From Aureliella helgolandensis (lineage in GTDB: Bacteria; Planctomycetota; Planctomycetia; Pirellulales; Pirellulaceae): a stretch of 64,000 nt of DNA. This document shows positions 16,904-25,436 of this stretch, one piece after another. The notes under the pieces were generated by a model, which saw only the letters and a list, made by a program, of their open reading frames with translations, did not search any database and was not told where the DNA came from. How positions within the stretch are numbered: position 1 is the stretch's first letter; every line of letters begins with the position of its first letter. A program made the position numbers and the translations under genes. The stretch is taken from positions 6,626,501 through 6,690,500 of the forward strand of contig NZ_CP036298.1 in assembly GCF_007752135.1 (NCBI RefSeq), written 5' to 3'.

Positions 16904-18193
16904 TCACTTGCGCTCGATGAGTTTCATCATGTCGTCGGTGATGGGCATGACTTCGAAGTCTTTGAAGAACATTTCGCAGTCGGTGCCACCATGCATTTGC
17001 AAGCCCAGCTTGCCCGTCTTCTCGCAGGCTTCATCGACCAGATCCGATGTGCAGAATCCGTTAAGCGTCTGAACTAGGCGGTCGCCGTATGCAGCGGTAC
17101 TCGTTGTATTCCACTGGTCGTCCTTATTACGAACCTTCTCGATGAACTCGTCGTTGGTAGCGACCCATCCGCGGCCTGGAATTGTTTTGCCATCAACGAT
17201 GCCAGCGGTATGCCACAGGGCAGAGTCCTTGCCGTTGTTGGCAATTTCATTTTGGAAGCCGCGCAAGACCCACGGGGCGCTCGTTTCCTCGGCGCGGAAA
17301 TACAAGGCGCTGTTGCCGCCGTGCATCCGATACGTCACCCGCGCGATGAAGTTGTCGTAATTCTTGTTGGAGATGACTAGTCCATCTTTACCTTGGCTCT
17401 TGGAGTGGACACCGTGCAACACGCCCTCCTCGGTGAAAGACCATTCTTCTGGAAGCACGAACTTGGCATCCACCAACTGGTACTTCCCATCGTCAGCTTT
17501 GGCGAAAAAGGGTTCCCACTTGCTCTCCCCCAGATCTTTGACGCGGATATTCTTCCACGCGACGGATCCGGATTTCCCGGCATGAATCTGCAGTCCGAAA
17601 AAGCCCTTCATCGAGAAACTGTCGAACATATCGACAACCAGCTTGCCATTCAGCCAAGTCTTGATCGACGGTCCCACGCACTGAATCTCCACGTCATTCC
17701 ACTGACCTTCATTGCAGCTTGCTTGAGCGGCGTCGAGGCGATCCTGTGGAGTGTAAGCGTCGAGCCAAATGATGCCAAATTTGTGGCCGCGACGCCCCTC
17801 ATCATAGATGCGACCGGTCATGTCGCCGCCGGGGCGAATTTCGTACTGATAACCGTAGACCCGCTCGCCATCGCCTTCGGGACGAGCAGCGGAGCGGAAT
17901 TGGACCCCCGAGTTCCCGCCTTCTAGAAATTTGTATTGCAACTTCAGAACGAAATTTCCAAACTCCTGTTCGGGACACAAGAAAGTATTGCCCGGCGTAT
18001 TCGGAATGCATTTTCCGACGATCGCTCCGTCCTCAACCGCGTACTCGGCTGAGCCGCCGCGTTTGGTCCAGCCGTCCAGGTCAACGCCATTGAACAAGCT
18101 CGTATAACCATCCTCAGCCTCCGCCGCCAAGGCGGTCAGCCCGCAGGGCACCAACAGCCCGATGAATAGGGCCGCTACAAAAAAACTTCTCAT
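16904..18193 (-). CDS. Secreted protein with two DUF1080 (3-keto-disaccharide hydrolase) domains
   Basis: This 429-residue protein has a signal peptide (MRSFFVAALFIGLLVPCGLTALA) and a GGAGAGA ribosome binding site. Domain 1 (about 30-220) has the family signatures YTSLFNGVDLDGW, EGGNSGVQFRS and YGYQYEIRPGG. Domain 2 (about 235-425) repeats them in weaker form (HGGNSALYFRAEE, GFQNEIANNG, LGLQMHGGT). DUF1080 is a concanavalin-like fold, expanded in planctomycetes and linked to 3-keto-glycoside hydrolysis. The enzyme is likely periplasmic. It stands alone and converges on the amidohydrolase. Whether both domains are active cannot be told. Confidence 0.85.
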   Translation of the reverse strand: MRSFFVAALFIGLLVPCGLTALAAEAEDGYTSLFNGVDLDGWTKRGGSAEYAVEDGAIVGKCIPNTPGNTFLCPEQEFGNFVLKLQYKFLEGGNSGVQFRSAARPEGDGERVYGYQYEIRPGGDMTGRIYDEGRRGHKFGIIWLDAYTPQDRLDAAQASCNEGQWNDVEIQCVGPSIKTWLNGKLVVDMFDSFSMKGFFGLQIHAGKSGSVAWKNIRVKDLGESKWEPFFAKADDGKYQLVDAKFVLPEEWSFTEEGVLHGVHSKSQGKDGLVISNKNYDNFIARVTYRMHGGNSALYFRAEETSAPWVLRGFQNEIANNGKDSALWHTAGIVDGKTIPGRGWVATNDEFIEKVRNKDDQWNTTSTAAYGDRLVQTLNGFCTSDLVDEACEKTGKLGLQMHGGTDCEMFFKDFEVMPITDDMMKLIERK

Positions 18194-18702
18194 CGCTGTC
18201 TCTCCTAGAAGTGGTATTCGTGGATGGGGATGCTGCTTCTTCGTTCCGCAAATGTACGGCGCGCCGGCAAGAGCGAACTAGCGTCGGTTGCCAATTTCTC
18301 CCCAAGTACCTAGATATCATTGATGCCGGTAAAAGGCGAAAAGCCGAGGCCGCGTTTGCGTTCAGTTCTCGTTGACCATGCCCCAGCTCATTGGTCGCCC
18401 CCATTTTAACAGCCACAGTCTAGCTGCGGCTAGCCGCGAGGCCAATGGACTTGATTGACTTAGGCATTTGTCCCAGCCACCTTCTTAAGCTGGCCCTGCT
18501 GCATCCGACAATAGCCTTACCTCCGCTGGCTCACGTCGCCCGATCACGCGGCCATCACCGACGGCGATCTACGAATCAGAACCGATAGTTTGTGTGCTGA
18601 AGCCAGGAAATTGCTTGTGGGCACATGCTATGTTCAGTATTCTAACAGTGCTCAAATCGACATGCGCGACCAAGACTTTCCCCATTGAACGAATGCATCG
18701 GA
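18194..18702. other. Divergent spacer between DUF1080 and Nramp genes
   Basis: About 500 bp with no supported gene. A GCGGCTAGCCGC palindrome lies at 18426-18437. I looked for a manganese-type riboswitch and saw none. Confidence 0.4.
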
Positions 18703-20037
18703 ATGCCCGACGAAGCTAGTACTAACGTTGAGCAAACGGTTGCTTGGTATCGCCGCATCGGTCCTGGACTGATCACAGCGTGCGTGGTGATTGGCCCTGG
18801 CAGCATCCTGGTCAGTTCCACCATTGGTGCCAACAAGGGTTACACGATGCTATGGGTCGTCGTGGTCTCCGTCATCTTCATGCTTGTCTACATGACGATG
18901 TCAGCCAAACTGGGGGCGGTCTCAAGCGTTTCACCGGGCGACGTGGTTCGCCGTAAAGCGGGCCGACCGCTGGCAATCCTGCTGGGTTGCATCGTGTTCA
19001 TCATTGCTGCGGCGTTTCAGTCTGGCAACAACATTGGTGTGGCCGCCGCCTTTGAAGCCTTCATCGATTCCAAGCCAATAGTTGCTGCGTTGGTCGTGGT
19101 GTTCAATGCGATTGCAATTATGTTTTTGTTCCTGTTCAAAAACCTATACCGAATGATGGAACGGTTGATGATGTTTTTCGTCGCCATGATGCTGGTCAGC
19201 TTTGCGGTCAACCTATTCACGCTCAAGCCCGATCCGGTGGCGATGGCAAAGGGCCTGATCCCCACCACGAGCACGATCGACATCGAATTGCTCGGGTTGA
19301 TTGGAACGACGTTCGTGATCTCCGGTGCGTTCTATCAGGCATATCTCGTCCAACAGAAGGGCTGGGATGCGAAGCAGGTACGGAGCGGCATTATCGATGC
19401 ACGCGTGGGGGCCGTCATTATGGCGCTGATCACAATCATCCTCATGTCGACCGCCGCAGCGGGTCTTTACACCGGTTCGCCTGTCACGTTGGCTGATCCT
19501 GTCGCTGTCGCCGAGGCGCTTGAGCCTACATTTGGCAAGAGTGGAAAAATCATTTTCTGTGTCGGCATCTTCTGTGCTGCCTATTCATCGTTTTTGATCA
19601 ACTCGATGACGGGCGGCTTCATCGTCTCCGACGGCTTCGGCTTGGGCAGCGGTGCGCGAGACCGTTGGCCACGCATCATGACGACACTGGGGCTGCTGAC
19701 GGGTATGGTCGTGGCTCTGGCGGCCCTGGTACTGAACTTCGATCGAACTCCCACGATCATCGCAGCCCAAGCGGTCACGGTGGTAGGAGCCCCGTTGGTA
19801 GCGGGCGTTTTGCTGTGGCTGGCCAGCAGCAAAGACGTCATGGGCGAACACGTTAACGGTCCGGTGACAAAGGTGTTTGCCGGAATTGGACTGATTGTCT
19901 TACTGGCGATGGCCGCCAACACCGCATTCGTGACGCTTCCTGCAAAGATTCAACAGTATCGAGAATCGGCGCCGGATACCATTTCACCCAGCGAAGCAAT
20001 ACCTGCCGTCGCCACCGCAGCAGCCTGGGAAATCTAG
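18703..20037 (+). CDS. Nramp-family transporter with atypical metal-site motifs
   Basis: A 444-residue inner-membrane protein with about eleven hydrophobic helices and the overall Nramp layout. I prefer the ATG at 18703; a TTG at 18685 is an alternative. The TM1 motif that is DPGN in Mn/Fe transporters reads GPGS here (residues 31-34). The TM6 region, where canonical members have MPH, reads GAFYQAYLVQ (from about 208). The residues that bind the transition metal in known structures are therefore missing. The substrate may be Mg, another cation, or something not metallic. The GNAT gene starts 1 nt after the stop codon, so the two are co-transcribed. Confidence 0.8.
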   Translation: MPDEASTNVEQTVAWYRRIGPGLITACVVIGPGSILVSSTIGANKGYTMLWVVVVSVIFMLVYMTMSAKLGAVSSVSPGDVVRRKAGRPLAILLGCIVFIIAAAFQSGNNIGVAAAFEAFIDSKPIVAALVVVFNAIAIMFLFLFKNLYRMMERLMMFFVAMMLVSFAVNLFTLKPDPVAMAKGLIPTTSTIDIELLGLIGTTFVISGAFYQAYLVQQKGWDAKQVRSGIIDARVGAVIMALITIILMSTAAAGLYTGSPVTLADPVAVAEALEPTFGKSGKIIFCVGIFCAAYSSFLINSMTGGFIVSDGFGLGSGARDRWPRIMTTLGLLTGMVVALAALVLNFDRTPTIIAAQAVTVVGAPLVAGVLLWLASSKDVMGEHVNGPVTKVFAGIGLIVLLAMAANTAFVTLPAKIQQYRESAPDTISPSEAIPAVATAAAWEI

Positions 20038-20038
20038 C

Positions 20039-20857
20039 GTGTCAAGAATCAGAACGCTGACTCACGACGATCTCCCGTCCGCCCTTGCGATGTGTCGCGA
20101 GGCGGGATGGAACCAACAACCAGCCGACTGGTCGCGGCTGATTGCACACGAGCCCGGGGGCTGTTTTATTGCTGAAATTCAGGAGCAAATTGTTGGTACC
20201 GTCACCACGACTCGATACGGAACCGATTTGGCGTGGATCGGCATGATGTTGGTCGATGAACGATTTCGCAGGCGTGGTATCGCTACCGAATTAATGGAAG
20301 CCAGCCTAAGTTATCTGCGTGAGGCTGGCGTCAATTGCATTAAACTTGATGCAACGCCAGCGGGGCAACCCGTTTACGAGCGGCTTGGCTTTCAACCGGA
20401 AGGTTTATTCCATCGTTGGTCCCGTGACAGCGAAGCGTCGCCGAACTGGAGTTTATCGCGACCGTCCCAGCAACTTCAGAAATCTCATTGGCAGCTTGAT
20501 CAAGCGGCATTTGCAACAGACCGCATCGAGTGGTTGAACCGACTCGCCGAAGGTTCTCACGTCGTGACGTGCAAACGCAGTTTTGGAATGGCACGCCCGG
20601 GGTTTCTGGCCAACTATGTCGGTCCAGTCGTAGCAGAGAACGAAGACGAAGCGCAGCTGATCATTGATGATCTGCTGGGCCCAATCTCGGGACACACGTT
20701 TTGGGACATTCCACCAGGCAACCTCGCTGCATCCACTCTGGCTTGTTCACGTGGCTTTCAACCGGTCCGCAACCTAACCCGCATGCGAATCGGATCGATG
20801 CCTGTTCCGCCAACCATGCCGCTCCAGTTCGCGATCTCCGATCCCGGTACCGGATAG
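20039..20857 (+). CDS. Two-domain GNAT acetyltransferase
   Basis: The GTG start lies 1 nt after the Nramp stop, so translation is probably coupled. The first domain (residues 1-125) is a standard GNAT fold with the acetyl-CoA loop VDERFRRRGIATELM and the end motif ERLGFQPEG. The second (about 150-272) resembles the YitH/HolE-type acetyltransferase domain (RPGFLANYVGPVVAENEDEA, then TLACSRGF). It would transfer an acetyl group from acetyl-CoA to an amine; the acceptor is unknown. Its tight link to the transporter suggests the acceptor relates to the transported compound, but that is a guess. Confidence 0.8.
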   Translation: MSRIRTLTHDDLPSALAMCREAGWNQQPADWSRLIAHEPGGCFIAEIQEQIVGTVTTTRYGTDLAWIGMMLVDERFRRRGIATELMEASLSYLREAGVNCIKLDATPAGQPVYERLGFQPEGLFHRWSRDSEASPNWSLSRPSQQLQKSHWQLDQAAFATDRIEWLNRLAEGSHVVTCKRSFGMARPGFLANYVGPVVAENEDEAQLIIDDLLGPISGHTFWDIPPGNLAASTLACSRGFQPVRNLTRMRIGSMPVPPTMPLQFAISDPGTG

Positions 20858-21112
20858 CCGCCAACCCCATCAACCATCGTTCCTCCCGATCGCGTCGACG
20901 CATGTTTCAGACCGATTCGATACGATAAATTCAATCACGCGAACGGGCTTGCGATCTTGACCGGCCTATCCAACGACCTTCCGACCGGCTTATGGTACGC
21001 TGCCCATAACGGTCGAGGCGAAGCTCTACCTCAGGAATGAATGCAGCGGCAGTGCCTGCGCCCAGACGGCGAGGCCCCAGCGTCCACCGAACACGACAGA
21101 TAGGAAAAACCT

Positions 21113-23389
21113 GTGGTCTCCCTAAAACACCAAGAAATCATCCTGTTGCGCTGGTTAACGAGTATTTTCATTGCGTTATGGAGCCTCTGCTTACTGAGTG
21201 CTGCAGATGCATGTGCTGCCGATGCTTACACCGTCCACTCATCACACCCTCGTATCTTGCTAAATAGTGCAAGCGTCAAGGAACTAGCTAAACACTGCCA
21301 AGGCCCCCTCAAGGCGGAATATGCAGAACTAAAATCTAACGCCGACCGCGCTGTCAGTACTGGCCAAATAAAATTCATCGACAATAAATGGGCTACCCCC
21401 ACAGATCTCATGGCCTGCGGCATGTGTTATCTTGTCGAACGCGAGCTCGGCAATCCCCATGCTGACAAGTATGCCGTTCCGATCGTCCAGTGCTGGGGAG
21501 ATGGATCGCGAATAACCAACAAAGGGCATTCTGCATTTGGTTATCACGCGCTCGTCTACGACTGGATCTATGATGCGTTGTCGGAAGAAGAACGCAAGAC
21601 GTTCGGCAATGCACTTGGTCAATGGTTAACTTGGTACACCCACAAGCCCGAGATCACACTCATTGGAGGACATTGGGAATACAATCAAACCTGGGGTGTG
21701 TCCCACATGAATGTCATGCATGCGCGCGACGCGATTGTTCAAAAGCTTTTTATCTCGTTGGCGATTACTGGGGCTAGCACCTCCTACGAAGCAGACGCTA
21801 AGCGATTTTTGGATTCCTGGAACACGCGTATTCCGAGAGACTGTATCCCCGCCTTTGATGCCATGGGCGGTTCGTGGGCTGAGAGCCATGGGCATGGTTC
21901 CTATGGTCCAATTTCCATCGTGCCCTGGGCCTTTGAAGCTTGGCGCACGGCAACAGGCAAGGATTGGTTTCAGCTGGGCAACGACTCCACCTTTCTAAAG
22001 GAAATGTCGCGTTGGCTCACCTACTTAACGGTTCCACACACAGGGCGACATGCCTACATTGATGATGGCGGTGGCAGCCAACACTCTTCGTTCGATAGCA
22101 GCGCACCAATCATTGCCAAAGTCTACAACGATCCTCTCGCGCAAGCCGCTACCCACCAAGCTTTTACTGAGGGTAGCTATCGGTATGGCAGTGTTTGGCA
22201 ACGCTTACTAATGGATCCAGAAATTGGGACGCAGACGCCAGGGGAAATGCAACTCCCCTTGGGGTATCTGTTCAAAGGCGCTGGCCATGTTTTCATGCAA
22301 TCACACTGGGACGATCCTAATGCGACTTGGGCATTTTTTGGGGCCGGGCCCCATATTGCCGGGCATCAACATGACGATGAAGGGCATTTTCTGATCAGTC
22401 GGCAAGGCGGACTCGTCGGCAAGGGCGGTGGCAAAGGCACCGGCAATGACAGCGACCACTACTGGGGAGGATCCTTGTGCTTTAACATCCTCACCATCTA
22501 CGACCCCGATGAATCAATGCGTCGCCATAACGAGAATGAAAATGACGGCGGCCTACGACGCTTGGTTTACAACAACGACAAAGTCGAACGTGGAAACATT
22601 GCTGCATTTCAACATCACCCTGCATTTACTTACGCTGCAGCCAATCTGACTCAAGCTTATAACAGCAGCAAAGTAAGGGAAGTTACACGGCAATTTATTT
22701 ACTTGCGCAATCCTCAACTAGGTGGTGATGAATACTTCGTGGTGTTCGATCGCGTTCATTCCACCAAGGCAGCTTATGCCAAACATTTTGTTCTACACAT
22801 GCCCGAAGAACCACAATTTGAGGGAGATTCAATAGAAACGATTGCAGGACATGTCTACGAACATAAGGGCGCTGGCCTTATCAGCACTTGGTTAAGCTTG
22901 CCGCAAGATATGGGAGATGAAATCCCAGCCCTCTCCAGTGGAAAAAGTCGCATGTTTCTCAAAACCGTCCTACCCCAGGAGGCCAGCATTACAAAACGCG
23001 GTGGCGCTGGTCACAAAAACTGGGGACATCCTCTCAATCCAAACGCGCAATATGATCATCACAACGAAGGACGCGAACGAGGACCGGTTGCGAACTGGCG
23101 ACTCGAAGTCGCCGCCCCCCTAGCGGAGCGCAGCTACTTTCTGCACGTCTTTCAAGTCAGCCAAGAAGGCACCCAGGAGATGTCGAGTGTCGAATTACTG
23201 CGAGAGAGCGATACTGTTGGAGTAAGTATAGGCCAGCAGTGGGAAATCAGCTTTAACAAGGCTGGAACGCTTGGCGGAAGCATCAAGACCGACAACGGTG
23301 AAGCGGTGAATTTCAGCGAGTCGGTGGAGGTAGCCGAACAATATCGACAATGGAATGTCGCCCTCCAAGGGGAAACCCCTTCAAGCTGA
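21113..23389 (+). CDS. Secreted heparinase II/III-like polysaccharide lyase
   Basis: The protein has 758 residues and starts at a GTG preceded by TAGGAAAA. The N-terminus has a signal-like segment (WLTSIFIALWSLCLLSAADA). Residues about 45-370 form the helical toroid typical of alginate-lyase/heparinase folds. A beta-rich part follows, with GHQHDDEGHFLISRQGG (about residue 420), the conserved H-x-H-x-D block of heparinase II/III-like proteins. These enzymes cleave uronate-containing polysaccharides by beta-elimination. The substrate could be a sulfated marine glycan, but the sequence does not settle it. Repeat array 1 begins 300 bp downstream. Confidence 0.75.
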   Translation: MVSLKHQEIILLRWLTSIFIALWSLCLLSAADACAADAYTVHSSHPRILLNSASVKELAKHCQGPLKAEYAELKSNADRAVSTGQIKFIDNKWATPTDLMACGMCYLVERELGNPHADKYAVPIVQCWGDGSRITNKGHSAFGYHALVYDWIYDALSEEERKTFGNALGQWLTWYTHKPEITLIGGHWEYNQTWGVSHMNVMHARDAIVQKLFISLAITGASTSYEADAKRFLDSWNTRIPRDCIPAFDAMGGSWAESHGHGSYGPISIVPWAFEAWRTATGKDWFQLGNDSTFLKEMSRWLTYLTVPHTGRHAYIDDGGGSQHSSFDSSAPIIAKVYNDPLAQAATHQAFTEGSYRYGSVWQRLLMDPEIGTQTPGEMQLPLGYLFKGAGHVFMQSHWDDPNATWAFFGAGPHIAGHQHDDEGHFLISRQGGLVGKGGGKGTGNDSDHYWGGSLCFNILTIYDPDESMRRHNENENDGGLRRLVYNNDKVERGNIAAFQHHPAFTYAAANLTQAYNSSKVREVTRQFIYLRNPQLGGDEYFVVFDRVHSTKAAYAKHFVLHMPEEPQFEGDSIETIAGHVYEHKGAGLISTWLSLPQDMGDEIPALSSGKSRMFLKTVLPQEASITKRGGAGHKNWGHPLNPNAQYDHHNEGRERGPVANWRLEVAAPLAERSYFLHVFQVSQEGTQEMSSVELLRESDTVGVSIGQQWEISFNKAGTLGGSIKTDNGEAVNFSESVEVAEQYRQWNVALQGETPSS

Positions 23390-23687
23390 GTCGCATGCCG
23401 GCAATTGCTTCGGCATATAATTCAATCGGTCCCTCGCACTACGCATCGGTGCCTCAGCGACACCCCATGCACATACTTTCGCCCCCACATTTCCTTACGC
23501 CGCAGCAAGTAACGAAAAGCGATTCTCCGTCTCGTCGACCCGAGACAAAGTTGCGTGTCGGCAAACGACCGATCACGAATATCCAGCCTCCCTTTTGTCC
23601 GGAGATTGATCTCAGTCGGACTCACGGTCAGCGGCAACCGAGGTAAATGGAGGCAGGAGAGGGGCACTTCTTTGCACTTCGGGAGAC

Positions 23688-25241
23688 CACTGCTGCGACT
23701 TGTCGTAGCTTTCTTGCCCCGCAACCAAACGCCTTCAGCCCAGACAAAGTAACTCCCCTGGCCGCCTGCTTCTCAGTAAGTCTCAGTAAGAAAGAGCCCG
23801 AAAGAAAACTCTCGGCTGCACCCAAACACCTGCTCGGTGGACTAACCACACCAGCCCCAATCACCACTCCAAAGCGACGACCAGTCATCGCACTCCACAT
23901 ATGGACTGCTGCGACTCGTCGTAGCTTTCTTGCCCGGCAACCAAACGCCTTCAGCCCAGACAAAGTAACTCCCCTGGCCGCCCGATTCTCAGTAAGTCTC
24001 AGCCAGAAAGAGCTCGGAAGAAAACTCTCGGCCGCACAAAACACCAGCTCGGTGGACTACCCCCACCAGCCCTAATCACCACTCCAAAGCGACGACAAGT
24101 CGTCGCACTCCACATATGGACTGCTGCGACTCGTCGTAGCTTTCTTGCCCGGCAACCAAACGCCTTCAGCCCAGACAAAGTAACTCCCCTGGCCGCCCGA
24201 TTCTCAGTAAGTCTCAGTCAGAAAGAGCACGGAAGAAAACTCTCGGCTGCACAAAAGCAGCTGCTCGGTGGACTAACCACACCAGCCCCAACCACCACTC
24301 CAAAGCGACGACAAGTCGTCGCACTCCACATATGGACTGCTGCGACTCGTCGCAGCTTTCTTGCCCGGCAACCAAACGCCTTCAGCTCGAACCCAATGCC
24401 TCCCCAGGCCGCCCGATTCTCAGTAAATCTCAGCCAGAAAGAGCTCGGAAGAAAACTCTCCGCTGCACAAAAACAGCTGCTCGGTGGACTACCCCCATCA
24501 GCCCCAATCACCAATCCAAAGCGACGACAAGTCATCGCACTCCACATATGGACTGCTGCGACTTGTCGTAGCTTTCTTGCCCCGCAACCAAACGCCTTCT
24601 GCCCAGACAAAGTAACTCCCCTGGCCACCTGATTCTCAGTAAATCTCAGCCAGAAAGAGCTCGGAAGAAAACTCTCGGCTGCACAAAAGCAGCTGCTCGG
24701 TGGACTAACCACACCAGCCCCAATCACCAATCCAAAGCGACGACAAGTCATCGCACTCCACATATGGACTGCTGCGACTCGTCGCAGCTTTCTTGCCCCG
24801 CAACCAAACGCCTTCAGCCCAGACAAAGTAACTCCCCTGGCCGCCCGATTCTCAGTAAGTCTCAGCCAGAAAGAGCTCGGAAGAAAACTCTCGGCTACAC
24901 AAAAGCAGCTGCTCGGTGGACTAACCACACCAGCCCCAACCACCACTCCAAAGCGACGACCAGTCGTCGCACTCCACATATGGACTGCTGCGACTCGTCG
25001 TAGCTTTCTTGCCCCGCAACCAAACGCCTTCAGCTCGAACCCAATGCCTCCCCAGGCCGCCCGATTCTCAAGAAGTCTCAGTAAGAAAGAGCCCGAAAGA
25101 AAACTCTCGGCTGCACAAAAGCAGCTGCTCGGTGGACTAACCACACCAGCCCCAATCACCACTCCAAAGCGACGACAAGTCATCGCACTCCACATATGGA
25201 CTGCTGCGACTCGTCGTAGCTTTCTTGCCCCGCAACCAAAC
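23688..25241 (+). repeat. Tandem repeat array 1: seven 215-216 bp units plus a partial unit
   Basis: Units begin GGACTGCTGCGACTYGTCG at 23903, 24118, 24334, 24550, 24766, 24982 and 25198. A slightly different first unit begins at 23688. Each unit carries hairpin H2 (GCTGCGAC-TY-GTCGYAGC), a small TTGC/GCAA hairpin, about 100 bp of more variable sequence, a GCTCGGTGG block and hairpin H1 (GCGACGAC-NA-GTCRTCGC). The period is a multiple of three, so long minus-strand frames (for example 24218-25195) run through it. They look like by-products of the repeat. The array lies between the convergent lyase and LEPR-XLL genes. Confidence 0.9.
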
Positions 25242-25436
25242 AGTTGAACTCCCTGGTTGCACCTTCAGATTAGGGCATTCCATGCAAACGTTTGCGACGA
25301 TCTTGTCGGCGACAGTACACCAGGGCAGTCGGCACGTTACCAGGACCATCGATTCGCAAACTCGACGAGCTTGCGAAAGGTTGCTGGAAGTGGAGTCAGG
25401 TCAGCGGCTCGCATGACGTACCGGTCGTGGGAGCCG

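Noticed and set aside
18194-18702. Manganese riboswitch before the Nramp-like gene
   Set aside because: I looked for the paired loops of the yybP-ykoY type and found none; the transporter also lacks the manganese-site residues.
23688-25241. CRISPR array
   Set aside because: Units are over 200 bp, vary internally, lack short spacers and have no cas genes nearby.
25044-25247. Plus-strand and minus-strand frames inside the repeat arrays (also 23647-24075, 24332-24571, 40108-40308, 51734-52273)
   Set aside because: They follow the repeat unit, have no ribosome binding sites and translate to low-complexity Cys/Arg- or Pro/Thr-rich sequence. I treat them as by-products of a period near 216 bp.
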